Below, in pieces: positions 33,052 through 41,428 of a stretch of DNA of 45,980 nucleotides (its first letter is position 1; each line of letters starts with the position of its first letter). The position numbers and the translations under genes were made by a program. Origin of the DNA: Arthrobacter ulcerisalmonis (GTDB lineage: Bacteria > Actinomycetota > Actinomycetes > Actinomycetales > Micrococcaceae); the NCBI RefSeq assembly GCF_900609065.1, contig NZ_UXAU01000015.1, positions 1 through 45,980 of the forward strand. The letters are read 5' to 3'. Under the pieces are notes generated by a model. That model ran no database searches. It was not told where the DNA came from and saw nothing but the letters and a program-made list of their open reading frames with translations.

Positions 33052-33917
33052 GCCAGTTCTCCCTGCAGGTTGCGGTGCGCGGCGTCCAGCCAGAGCGCCC
33101 GGGCTTGGGCGCTGTGAAAGAGCGGGTCAAGGGCCAATAGCTGACGGACGACGCCGGCCCGGCCGGTGGCGAAATCGGCGTCACCAATGTGCGCGTAGTC
33201 GCTGCGGACGGCAGCAAGGTAGCGCGCGTAGCCGTCCGGTTCGGTGCCCAGAATCGACAGATCCGCGTCGCAGAGCAGCGCCCCATCAGCATCCCCGGGC
33301 TCGGGGCGGTGATCCCGGGTCAGGAGAACCAAGCGGCAGACCTCGTCCACGTCGGCCTCGGAGAGTCCCGCTGCCCGCAGTCGATCGAAGGCGAGTTGGG
33401 CTGACTCCTCTTCGTCCTGACGAGGGATGCCCTGATAGACGGCATCGTGGAACCATGCGGCCAGGAGAACGGTTTTGGGTACGTCCGCCGGTTCCGTCAG
33501 CAGGTCGAGCGCCTCCAGGGTCGAGAGCAGGTGGGTGCAGCCATGGTAGTGCCGGTGCGGTTCACTCCAGCGATCCAGCAGGTCAAGGAACAGCGCATCG
33601 TGGCCGGGCATGATTGCCTCCCAACGGTTCAGCAGCGGAACCTTGAGGGACTTGTTGCGTTGCCGGGCGGGGATGCGGAGCCCGCTGGCGATGAGTCTAC
33701 GCACCAGTACCCGGGCTTCCACCGGAATGGCGCCCGCGGCCACCAGGTCATCAAAGCGACGTTCGGGCACGTCATAGTGGTCGCCGTCGAAGGCCCGTTC
33801 CGGGATCCCCGCGGCCGCCGCAAAGTCATGCAGTTCCGCCAAGGACGCGTCCGAGACCAGGTGCGAGAAGTGCGTTCCGTGGGCAGGCCACAGCGGCGGG
33901 TCAAGGTAGATGGCCAT
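33048..33917 (-). CDS. DUF4031 - HD domain fusion protein
   Basis: 289 aa. Residues 1-90 are DUF4031 (MAIYLDPPLWPAHGTHFSHLVSD ... LHDFAAAAGIP ... DHYDVPERRFDDLVAAGA). Residues 100-285 are an HD-type phosphohydrolase-like domain with HYHGCTHLLSTLEAL, AAWFHDAVYQG (HD pair) and DADLSILG, supplying His/Asp metal ligands. A metal-dependent phosphohydrolase or nucleotide-clearing role is plausible but unproven. Coupled to the ComB-like gene. It is divergent from the secreted protease. Confidence 0.85.
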   Translation of the reverse strand: MAIYLDPPLWPAHGTHFSHLVSDASLAELHDFAAAAGIPERAFDGDHYDVPERRFDDLVAAGAIPVEARVLVRRLIASGLRIPARQRNKSLKVPLLNRWEAIMPGHDALFLDLLDRWSEPHRHYHGCTHLLSTLEALDLLTEPADVPKTVLLAAWFHDAVYQGIPRQDEEESAQLAFDRLRAAGLSEADVDEVCRLVLLTRDHRPEPGDADGALLCDADLSILGTEPDGYARYLAAVRSDYAHIGDADFATGRAGVVRQLLALDPLFHSAQARALWLDAAHRNLQGELA

Positions 33918-33951
33918 GGAGAAATTCTAGTTGCCTCGATAATTACAAATT

Positions 33952-33970
33952 TTGTCAAAATGCGTGACAA
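33952..33970. promoter_or_regulatory. Small dyad in the AT-rich divergent promoter region
   Basis: TTGTCA (33952-33957) and TGACAA (33965-33970) form a 6-bp dyad with a 7-base centre, inside the only markedly AT-rich stretch near here, between the DUF4031-HD gene and the protease gene. It is a candidate regulator site with low certainty. Confidence 0.3.
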
Positions 33971-34082
33971 GATTAACAAAAGCCGATAGTGTCCCGGGTG
34001 GGCGCTGGGTACCTCCCCGCCCATTCCAAAGGACCCGCTGAGCGCGCCCACCCGGCGCCTCGGCCCGCGAAGGAGCCACCCC

Positions 34083-34856
34083 GTGAAAATTGCTCGCATT
34101 CTGGGACGCACTGCCACCACAACCGCTGCAGCAGCAATGGCGGTAGCCCTGCTGGTGCCATTGCCGGCCCACGCCGCTCCGGCCTCGGGCGGGGACACCG
34201 CCAGCCCGGACATCGCCGGTGGTGCCACCACCACTATTTCCGCCGCACCTTACGCGGCGCAGATTTCCTTCGATGCGACGGGAACGAATGTCGGTTGCAC
34301 GGGCAGCCAGATCTCCGAGAGCTGGGTCATCACCGCCAAGCACTGCAACTCGACGTCCCTGCAGTCTGTCCGGCTGGGCGCCACGTACCTGCAAACTGGC
34401 GGGACCGTGAAGACGGTGGCTGCACGCTACGCCTCCAGCACCGGGGATGTGCTCCTGCTGAAGCTGTCGTCCCCGTACTACGGCTCCTATATCGGGCTGT
34501 CCAGTAGCTTCCCGGCGACGGGGGTTGCCGCCAAGGTATACGGCTGGGGCGACCAGACCGAGGGTGCCGGCACCATGTCATACAACTTCAAGACGGCCAA
34601 CGTCACCGTGGCTGGCCAGGGCACTGACACCTACGGTGGCGCCTCGGTGAAAACCCGCTCGCAGTCCGGCCACACCCTGGGCGGCGACTCCGGCGGACCG
34701 CTGGTGGTCAACGGCAAGCTGGTGGGTGTCCTCTCGACGTCGAGCGTCCTGCCCACGCCCAACCCGTCTACCTTCACCAGCTACTTCAATGACCATGCGT
34801 CCGTGGCCCGTAACCTGAGCTGGATCACCAGCGTTTCTGGCGTGGCAGGTTCCTGA
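34083..34856 (+). CDS. Secreted trypsin-like serine protease (S1 family)
   Basis: 257 aa. A Sec signal peptide (MKIARILGRT, Ala/Leu core, APAHAAPA region near 30) and a short propeptide precede the S1 domain. The triad is visible: ITAKHC (His near 93), STGDVLLLKL (Asp near 122), GGDSGGPLVV (Ser near 202). A disulfide across the His loop (GCTG ... KHC) is present. It is active in the extracellular space. The GTG at 34083 has AAGGAG about 8 nt upstream. No partner inhibitor is seen. Confidence 0.9.
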   Translation: MKIARILGRTATTTAAAAMAVALLVPLPAHAAPASGGDTASPDIAGGATTTISAAPYAAQISFDATGTNVGCTGSQISESWVITAKHCNSTSLQSVRLGATYLQTGGTVKTVAARYASSTGDVLLLKLSSPYYGSYIGLSSSFPATGVAAKVYGWGDQTEGAGTMSYNFKTANVTVAGQGTDTYGGASVKTRSQSGHTLGGDSGGPLVVNGKLVGVLSTSSVLPTPNPSTFTSYFNDHASVARNLSWITSVSGVAGS

Positions 34857-34889
34857 CGTTCGCTGAGGGCAGACGACTTTGATGCCAAC

Positions 34890-34966
34890 GAGGGCTCCCT
34901 GAATGGCCATATGCAAAGTTGAGCGTTGTACACTCAACTTAGTAGCCATCAATGAAGGGAGCCCTC
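34890..34966. promoter_or_regulatory. HspR (HAIR) operator within a long imperfect palindrome, clpB promoter
   Basis: GTTGAGC (34918-34924), N7, ACTCAAC (34932-34938) closely fits the HAIR consensus CTTGAGT-N7-ACTCAAG bound by HspR. It lies at the centre of a larger dyad whose outer arms, GAGGGCTCCCT (34890-34900) and AGGGAGCCCTC (34956-34966), match perfectly. The right outer arm contains the clpB ribosome site. HspR repression of clpB is established in actinobacteria; the outer arms are unexplained. Confidence 0.8.
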
Positions 34967-34967
34967 T

Positions 34968-37634
34968 TTGGACGTCAAATTCACCACCAAGAGCCAGGAG
35001 GCGCTCTCGGCTGCGGCCATGAACGCCTCCACCGCCGGTAATCCGCAGGTGGAGCCGGCGCATCTCCTCAAAGCCCTGATGGACCAGCGCGACGGCGTTG
35101 CGGTGGCACTTCTGCGGGCCACCGGCGCCGACCCGGATGCCATCAGTGTCCAGGCCAGCAGCGCCATCAAGGCCCTGCCTGCCAGCTCGGGCAGTTCCAC
35201 CCAACAGGCACAGCTGTCCCGCCCGGCACTGCAGGCCATCCAGAACGCCAAGGAAGACGCCGAACGGCTCGGTGACACCTTCGTGTCCACGGAAGTGTTG
35301 CTGTTGGGCCTGTCTGCCGGTAGTGACGCCGTGGCCCGACTGTTGCGGGATGCTGGGGTATCGCATCAAGCGTTGACCGCCGCCATCCCCGGCGTGCGCG
35401 GGGAACGGAAGGTGACCTCGGCCGATCCCGAGAACACGTTCCAGGCACTGGAGAAGTTTGGCACCGATCTGACTGCCATTGCCCGGTCCGGGAAGCTTGA
35501 TCCCGTGATCGGCAGGGACGCGGAGATCCGTCGAATCGTGCAGGTGCTCAGCCGCCGCACCAAGAACAACCCCGTGATCATCGGTGAGCCGGGCGTGGGA
35601 AAAACGGCCGTGGTGGAAGGCCTGGCGCAACGCATCGTTGCCGGTGACGTGCCGGAGAGCCTCCGCGGCAAGACCCTGATCTCCCTTGACCTCGCCTCCA
35701 TGGTGGCCGGCGCCAAGTACCGAGGCGAGTTTGAGGAACGGCTCAAGGCCGTCCTGGAGGAAATCCGCTCGTCGGATGGCCAAGTCATCACGTTCATCGA
35801 CGAGATCCACACCGTGGTGGGCGCCGGCGCCACCGGAGAATCCTCCATGGACGCCGGGAATATGCTCAAGCCCATGTTGGCCCGCGGCGAACTGCGCCTC
35901 ATTGGTGCCACCACCCTGGACGAGTACCGGGAGAACATCGAGAAGGACCCTGCCCTGGAGCGCCGTTTCCAGCAGGTCTATGTGGGCGAACCCAGCGTGG
36001 AAGACACCATCGGCATCCTGCGTGGGCTGAAGGAACGCTACGAGGCCCACCACAAAGTAGCCATCGCAGACTCTGCCCTCGTGGCTGCCGCCTCGTTGTC
36101 CAACAGGTACATCGCCGGCCGGCAGCTTCCCGACAAGGCCATTGACCTGGTAGATGAGGCAGCGTCCCGGCTGCGGATGGAGATCGATTCCGCGCCGGAG
36201 GAGATCGATCAGCTGCGCCGAGCCGTCGACAGGCTCACCATGGAGGAATTGGCGCTCGCCAGTGAAAAGGACCCAGCGTCCGTGGAGCGGTTGGCGTCGC
36301 TCCGGGCAGACAAGGCGGACCGCGAGGAGGAACTTGCCGGCCTGAACGCCCGCTGGGAAGCGGAGAAAGCGGGCCTGAACCGCGTGGGCGATCTCAAGGC
36401 CCAACTCGATACGTTGCGCGGAACCTACGACAAAGCTGCCCGCGAAGGTGACCTGGAGACGGCGTCACGGGTGCTGTACGGAGAGATCCCCGCGCTGGAA
36501 CGCGAGCTGGACGCCGCCGCCGCGGCTGAGGCGGCCAACACTGACAAGTCTGGCCAGATGGTGGCCGAGCAGGTCACCGCCGATGACATTGCCGAGGTCA
36601 TCTCCGCCTGGACAGGCATTCCAGCGGGTCGGATGCTGCAGGGGGAGAGCCAAAAACTGCTGGACATGGAAGCGGAACTGGGCAAGCGCTTGATCGGCCA
36701 GCAAAAGGCCGTCACTGCCGTCGCCGATGCCGTGCGGCGGGCCCGCGCCGGGGTCAGCGACCCCAACCGGCCCACCGGTTCGTTCCTGTTCCTGGGCCCC
36801 ACGGGCGTAGGCAAGACCGAACTGGCCAAGGCCCTGGCGGACTTCCTCTTCGACGACGAACGCGCCATGGTGCGGATCGACATGTCTGAGTACTCCGAAA
36901 AGCACGCCGTGGCCCGGCTGGTCGGCGCCCCGCCGGGATACGTGGGGTACGAGGAAGGCGGCCAGCTGACTGAGGCCGTCCGCCGTCGGCCGTATTCAGT
37001 GGTGCTGCTCGACGAGGTGGAAAAGGCGCACCCGGAAGTTTTCGACATCCTCCTGCAGGTGCTCGACGACGGCCGGCTCACCGACGGCCAGGGCCGCACC
37101 GTGGATTTCCGCAACGTGATCCTGGTGCTGACATCCAACTTGGGCAGCCAGTTCCTGGTGGATCAGGGGCTCGACGCCGACACCAAGCGCAAGGCTGTCA
37201 TGGCCACCGTCAATGCGTCTTTCAAGCCCGAATTCCTCAACCGGCTGGACGAGGTGGTGCTCTTCGACCCGCTCACGGTGGAGGAGCTTGCCAAGATTGT
37301 GGAGCTGTACGTGGAGGAGATGGCCCGGCGCTTGCAGGACCGTCGCCTCACACTGGAGGTCACCGACAGTGCCCGTGCGTGGCTGGCACTCACCGGCTTC
37401 GATCCCGCCTACGGTGCCCGACCGCTCCGCCGACTGGTGCAGCGCGAGATTGGCGACCGGCTGGCCCGGGCCATCCTCGCCGGCGACATTGCGGATGGCG
37501 ACACCGTCCTGGTGGACACCCGCGCGGACGTGGACGAGCTCAGCATCGAATCGCTCGAATCCCTGGCCGGGTACGACGGCGGTGCTCCCGCCAGCAGCGA
37601 CTCCGCAGGCCTGGTGGTCCGGCGGAAGGCGTAG
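34968..37634 (+). CDS. clpB: Protein disaggregase ClpB
   Basis: Hexameric AAA+ chaperone that rescues aggregated proteins with DnaK. 888 aa: N-domain (1-150), first AAA module with Walker A GEPGVGKT near 206 and pore loop [11 protein letters not shown] near 248, coiled-coil middle domain (about 410-530, Leu/Glu/Lys-rich), second AAA module with [14 protein letters not shown] near 610 and pore loop GYVGYEEGG near 656, and a C-terminal small domain. The start is TTG at 34968, after GGGAG with normal spacing, and [13 protein letters not shown] matches other actinobacterial ClpB starts. Heat control through HspR is indicated by the HAIR box. Confidence 0.96.
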   Translation: MDVKFTTKSQEALSAAAMNASTAGNPQVEPAHLLKALMDQRDGVAVALLRATGADPDAISVQASSAIKALPASSGSSTQQAQLSRPALQAIQNAKEDAERLGDTFVSTEVLLLGLSAGSDAVARLLRDAGVSHQALTAAIPGVRGERKVTSADPENTFQALEKFGTDLTAIARSGKLDPVIGRDAEIRRIVQVLSRRTKNNPVIIGEPGVGKTAVVEGLAQRIVAGDVPESLRGKTLISLDLASMVAGAKYRGEFEERLKAVLEEIRSSDGQVITFIDEIHTVVGAGATGESSMDAGNMLKPMLARGELRLIGATTLDEYRENIEKDPALERRFQQVYVGEPSVEDTIGILRGLKERYEAHHKVAIADSALVAAASLSNRYIAGRQLPDKAIDLVDEAASRLRMEIDSAPEEIDQLRRAVDRLTMEELALASEKDPASVERLASLRADKADREEELAGLNARWEAEKAGLNRVGDLKAQLDTLRGTYDKAAREGDLETASRVLYGEIPALERELDAAAAAEAANTDKSGQMVAEQVTADDIAEVISAWTGIPAGRMLQGESQKLLDMEAELGKRLIGQQKAVTAVADAVRRARAGVSDPNRPTGSFLFLGPTGVGKTELAKALADFLFDDERAMVRIDMSEYSEKHAVARLVGAPPGYVGYEEGGQLTEAVRRRPYSVVLLDEVEKAHPEVFDILLQVLDDGRLTDGQGRTVDFRNVILVLTSNLGSQFLVDQGLDADTKRKAVMATVNASFKPEFLNRLDEVVLFDPLTVEELAKIVELYVEEMARRLQDRRLTLEVTDSARAWLALTGFDPAYGARPLRRLVQREIGDRLARAILAGDIADGDTVLVDTRADVDELSIESLESLAGYDGGAPASSDSAGLVVRRKA

Positions 37635-37697
37635 CCTACTGGCGCGTCACCACCGCGCCCGCAAGACTAAATGCAACCCAACAGGAAAGAGATCCAC

Positions 37698-37976
37698 ATG
37701 CTGTTTTTGGTCCGGATGGACGTCAACCTGACCGTCGACATGGCAGTTGAGGAAGCGGCCGCCATCAAGGCTGTCGAAAAGGCCTACTCGCAGGACCTGC
37801 AGCAGAAGGGGAAATGGCCGCACATCTGTCGCGTTGGGGGGGAGTACTCCAACTACTCGGTCTTTGAGGCCGAGTGCAATGACGAAATGCACCAAATGCT
37901 CTCCGGTTTGCCCCTGTTCCCCTACATGGACATCTCCGTGACGCCGCGCGCGAAGCACCCCTCCGACATCAACTGA
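37698..37976 (+). CDS. catC: Muconolactone delta-isomerase
   Basis: Converts muconolactone to 3-oxoadipate enol-lactone in the catechol branch of the beta-ketoadipate pathway. 92 aa, the normal size; it opens MLFLVRMDVNLTVDM, has WPHICRVGGEYSNYSVFE and ends FPYMDISVTPRAKHPSD, all CatC hallmarks. The ATG at 37698 has AGGAAAGAG upstream. No catA, catB or regulator is nearby, so this is an orphan copy; it may serve an isomerase role elsewhere. Confidence 0.88.
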   Translation: MLFLVRMDVNLTVDMAVEEAAAIKAVEKAYSQDLQQKGKWPHICRVGGEYSNYSVFEAECNDEMHQMLSGLPLFPYMDISVTPRAKHPSDIN

Positions 37977-38018
37977 CGCTGGGACCTTCCGCAACGCCGT
38001 CGTGGTCTCCTAGAAACC

Positions 38019-38684
38019 TTAGGGGAGCACGCTGGCGTTAATGACGTTGCCAGCAGCCGCCGTGACGTAGCAGTCCACGCGGCGGTCGCCGGAGTCCCAG
38101 CTGGTGCTGCTGGGGTAGCTGCGCTGGAATTCTAGGGTGTAGTCGTTGGCTGCGGAGCCCAAGACAGCGGCTTGGCAGGCTTCGAGGGCTTTCGCCTTCA
38201 TCGCGTCCGCTCCGGGATAGGTGGCGTCCTTGGGGTAGCGGAACAGCGAGACGAGTTGCGCGGAGTGTCCGGTGGCGCAGGGCACCACCGTGGTGGCCAA
38301 GGCCTCCGGTTCGAAGTCCTTAAAGCAGTCCCCCAGGGCATACTCGGCGGGCGGTACGGCCTCGCGCGGTGCTGCCAACGGGGTGGCTGCGGGAGTGACG
38401 GCAGTCTCCAGGGCGCCGTTGGCGTTGGACGGGGCGGCGGTGTCGGCGTTGGCCTGCAACCACAGGGCAAGCCACAGCAGGCCAGCCACCACTGCTACGA
38501 GCACGACGACGAAGCTCACCTTCCATGCTTTGCCGCGGTTTGTGGAGTGGGCTGGGGAAGCCTCTGCGGAGCCCTGCGGAGTGGCGGCCTGTTGCGGGAC
38601 CGGACCCGTGACGACGGAGTCTTGTGGGGTGGACGGCAGCTGCGGCGGCTCAACGGGGCGATCGGGAACGTCCTGGTGGTTCAC
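38019..38684 (-). CDS. Membrane-anchored Septum_form domain protein
   Basis: 221 aa. A Pro/Gln/Ser-rich cytoplasmic N-terminus (1-50) is followed by a membrane helix (VSFVVVLVAVVAGLLWLALWL near 55-76), a linker, and an extracytoplasmic Septum_form-like domain (YALGDCFKDFEPEALATTVVPCATGHSAQLV ... ALEACQAAV ... RRVDCYV) whose four cysteines probably form disulfides. The family is named for a link to septum formation in actinobacteria, but its function is poorly defined. Confidence 0.8.
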   Translation of the reverse strand: MNHQDVPDRPVEPPQLPSTPQDSVVTGPVPQQAATPQGSAEASPAHSTNRGKAWKVSFVVVLVAVVAGLLWLALWLQANADTAAPSNANGALETAVTPAATPLAAPREAVPPAEYALGDCFKDFEPEALATTVVPCATGHSAQLVSLFRYPKDATYPGADAMKAKALEACQAAVLGSAANDYTLEFQRSYPSSTSWDSGDRRVDCYVTAAAGNVINASVLP

Positions 38685-38953
38685 TGCTGTTTCCTCCTGC
38701 GTTCACGCGGCGTCAGACCGTCGGCGCTGGCCGGCCCGGCCGTATTGTGACGACTCTATCGAACAAATTCCAGCCAGTGCTGGAGCGCTGCGGCGGGATA
38801 CTATCGCAGGTGCCCTCCTGCGGCCGCGGCTGGCAAGCAGGGGGAGCGGAAAACATGTAATCTAGGTGTACGACAAATTGACCAAACATTCCGGGGCCTC
38901 ACCAATAGCTAAAGGTGACCACCTCCGGTCCAAGTACAAAAGGGGGTCACGCC

Positions 38954-39187
38954 ATGGGGCGCGGCCGTCAAAAGGCAAAAGCTACCAAGCAGGCTCGGGA
39001 TATTAAGTACTACTCCCCGAACACTGACTACTCGGCACTTCAGCGTGAGCTGACGGGCCCAGGAAGCCGTACCACGAGCCATTTCGCTAATGAGCCGGTT
39101 GAACCCGACTATTCGGCTTACGTGGATAAGTACGCGGATGATTTGGACGAAGACGATGACGAGGTAGGCACCCGTCGCATCAGCTAG
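38954..39187 (+). CDS. DUF3073 protein
   Basis: 77 aa, highly charged: a basic start MGRGRQKAKATKQARDIKYYSPNTDYSAL, then an acidic end (ADDLDEDDDEVGTRRIS). This is the standard actinobacterial DUF3073 layout, function unknown. The ATG at 38954 has AAAGGGGG upstream; an upstream in-frame start at 38915 is unlikely. A TTGACC box at 38878-38883 may be its -35 element. Confidence 0.9.
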   Translation: MGRGRQKAKATKQARDIKYYSPNTDYSALQRELTGPGSRTTSHFANEPVEPDYSAYVDKYADDLDEDDDEVGTRRIS

Positions 39188-39443
39188 GTGTCGCTGGCTG
39201 GCCACGCTATAAGGCCGGCCCGCTGCGCGACATCGCTGCACGCTCGGAAGCTCCTGGTGACCGGGCGTGCAACGTCTCTTGTGTGCTGCCAGAATTGCAG
39301 CGTTTCCAACCACTTGCGGTTGTCCGAACGTTGACCAGTAAGACTGAGCCCGTTGATGGCACCGTAACCCGGTGCGGTCAGCGGGCATTTTGGTGTTGAC
39401 TGGAGTACCCGGCCGTGCGCCGGCAGTCCAGGAAAGGCCCTCC
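39188..39443. other. Intergenic region, no gene seen
   Basis: 256 bases between DUF3073 and the double VOC gene. I see no RNA gene or strong terminator. AGGAAAGG near its end is the ribosome site of the next gene. Confidence 0.5.
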
Positions 39444-40223
39444 GTGACACACCTGACCCACCCTTTGCGTTTCCGCCACGGCGAACCGTGCTGGGCCGAC
39501 GTCCAGACCGGAGACGTGGCTGCCGCCAAGGCCTTCTACGCAGCGGTGTTTGGCTGGACCTTCAAGGATCTCCCCACCCCCGACGGGCGCAGCTACGCGC
39601 AGGCGTTCCTGGGCAAGGACTTGGTGGCGGTGATCGCCCCACAAAACCGTGGGCAGGAACTGGCGGGGACACCGGCGCAGTGGAACATCTACTTCGCCGC
39701 CGAGGACGCTGCAGTGCTTGCTGCGGACGTGCCGCACGCAGGCGGCGTGCTGGAGTTCGGCCCCGAGGCGGTTGCCGAAACCGGCATCATGGTGTTCGTG
39801 GCTCCGCCCGGCGGCGGCACCACCGGTGTATGGCAGCCGGGGACGCATACCGGCACGGAACGCTACAACACCGCCGGTGCCCTATCCTGGACGGAACTGT
39901 GGACGCCCGAGCCGCAGGCCGCCGTCGGCTTCTTCCAGCAACTCTTTGGCCATGAGGTCACCGAATACCCGCAGGACGACGGCGGAACGTATTCAACGCT
40001 GATCGTCGCAGGCGCGGAGGTGGCGGGGGTGGTCGCGGCGGAGGGGCCCGCCACCTGGCATGTCTACTTCGGCGTGGCCAGCGTGGCCGAGGCCGTGGCG
40101 AAGGCAGTTGGGGCTGGAGCTGAGGTCCTGATCGCACCCGAACCTGAGGATGGTGAGTCCCTCGGCGCCACGGCAACCCTCAAGGACCCGCAAGGCGGTG
40201 TCTTCAGCCTGCTGGAGGTTTAA
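39444..40223 (+). CDS. Two-domain VOC family protein
   Basis: 259 aa made of two similar VOC halves: WADVQTGDVAAAKAFYAAVFGWTF (about 17-40) and WTELWTPEPQAAVGFFQQLFGHEV (about 148-171), each followed by strands ending in MVFVAPPGG or ATLKDPQGGVFSLLEV. It resembles hydroxylase-like glyoxalase-fold proteins of actinomycetes (CFP32 type). The ligand is unknown. GTG at 39444 has AGGAAAGG upstream; an earlier ATG (39372) has none. Confidence 0.85.
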   Translation: MTHLTHPLRFRHGEPCWADVQTGDVAAAKAFYAAVFGWTFKDLPTPDGRSYAQAFLGKDLVAVIAPQNRGQELAGTPAQWNIYFAAEDAAVLAADVPHAGGVLEFGPEAVAETGIMVFVAPPGGGTTGVWQPGTHTGTERYNTAGALSWTELWTPEPQAAVGFFQQLFGHEVTEYPQDDGGTYSTLIVAGAEVAGVVAAEGPATWHVYFGVASVAEAVAKAVGAGAEVLIAPEPEDGESLGATATLKDPQGGVFSLLEV

Positions 40224-40230
40224 CTGCCTA

Positions 40231-40267
40231 GTCGGCGTCCCCGCCCGTGAGGGGAAGTGCCGCCGAC
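40231..40267. terminator. Stem-loop between double VOC gene and purM
   Basis: GTCGGCG (40231-40237) pairs with CGCCGAC (40261-40267), and TCCCC with GGGGA inside, with a 5-base bulge. It lies between convergent stops. Confidence 0.55.
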
Positions 40268-40282
40268 GAGGTGTTCGCGGAA

Positions 40283-41428
40283 CTAGGCGTACGCGTTGAC
40301 CAGGCGGACAGCTCCGCCGTCCACGCCCTTGGCGCCCTGAACGTAGTCCGGGCCGGTCTTGTCGATAGCGTCCGAGTCGGCGCTGACGGTGCCCATAACC
40401 CAGGACGGCAGGCCGCGTTCGTTCAGGCGGGCCACGGCGGCGTCGGCTGCCTGCGGCGAGACGATGGCCACCATGCCTACGCCCAGGTTCAGGGTGCGCT
40501 CCAGGTCTGCCAGCGGGACGTTGCCGAGTTCGGACACCAGCTTGAAGATGGCGGGCAGTTCCCACGTGGCGCGGTCAACGGTGGCCACCAGGCCCTGCGG
40601 GAGGACCCGGGCCAGGTTAGCGGCAAGGCCACCACCGGTGACATGGCTGAAACCGTTGACGCCCTGGCCGGAGTTTACGGGGAAGGTGCGGGCCAGGTCC
40701 AAGCAGTCCGCAGCGTACACGCGGGTGGGCTCCAGGAGCTCCTCGCCCAGCGTGCGGCCCAGTTCGGAAACCTGACGGTCAAGGGCCCAGCCGGCGTGGT
40801 TGATGACGCGGCGGACCAAGGAGTAGCCGTTGGAGTGCAAGCCGGAGGATGCCATGCCAATGACCACGTCACCTGCGCGGACCCGGTCCGGACCCAGCAG
40901 CTGGTCGGCTTCGATGACGCCGGTTGCGGCGCCCGCAACGTCATATTCGTGCTCACCCAGCAGGCCGGGGTGCTCAGCGGTTTCGCCGCCCACCAGGGCC
41001 GTACCGGCCACCGAGCAGGCTGCGGCGATGCCACGAACGATGTCGGCGATGCGCTCCGGCACCACCTTGCCGCAGGCGATGTAGTCGGTCATGAACAGTG
41101 GCTCGGCGCCTACCACCACGATGTCGTCAACCACCATGCCCACCAGGTCGAACCCGATGGTGTCGTGGATGTCCATGGCCTGGGCGATGGCAACCTTGGT
41201 GCCTACGCCGTCGGTGGACGTGGCCAGCAGCGGCTTTTTGTAGGTCAGCAGCTTCGAGACGTCGTAGAGGCCAGCGAAGCCGCCCACCCCGCCGATGACC
41301 GACGAATTGTGGGTGGCCTTGATGGCACCCTTCATGAGCTCGACGGCGCGGTCTCCCGCTTCGACGTCGACCCCTGCTGAGGCGTAGGTGATGCCGGCGT
41401 TTTCTGCGGCAGGACTGACGGACGTCAT
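40283..41428 (-). CDS. purM: Phosphoribosylformylglycinamidine cyclo-ligase (AIR synthetase)
   Basis: Fifth step of purine synthesis: FGAM plus ATP to AIR. 381 aa: GVDVEAGDRAVELMK at the N-terminus, LATSTDGVGTKVAIA (Asp/Gly loop), DLVGMVVDDIVVVGAEPLFMTDYIA, LVGGETAEHPG and SSGLHSNGYSLVRRV are PurM signatures. It is downstream of purF with ATGA overlap (41425-41428), hence translational coupling in a purF-purM operon. Confidence 0.96.
   Translation of the reverse strand: MTSVSPAAENAGITYASAGVDVEAGDRAVELMKGAIKATHNSSVIGGVGGFAGLYDVSKLLTYKKPLLATSTDGVGTKVAIAQAMDIHDTIGFDLVGMVVDDIVVVGAEPLFMTDYIACGKVVPERIADIVRGIAAACSVAGTALVGGETAEHPGLLGEHEYDVAGAATGVIEADQLLGPDRVRAGDVVIGMASSGLHSNGYSLVRRVINHAGWALDRQVSELGRTLGEELLEPTRVYAADCLDLARTFPVNSGQGVNGFSHVTGGGLAANLARVLPQGLVATVDRATWELPAIFKLVSELGNVPLADLERTLNLGVGMVAIVSPQAADAAVARLNERGLPSWVMGTVSADSDAIDKTGPDYVQGAKGVDGGAVRLVNAYA

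Noticed and set aside
34578..36404. 608-codon open frame on the minus strand
   Set aside because: Antisense to the end of the protease gene and to clpB, with no ribosome site and no protein-like composition.
40247..41380. 377-codon plus-strand frame
   Set aside because: Antisense shadow of purM, which is unmistakable on the other strand.
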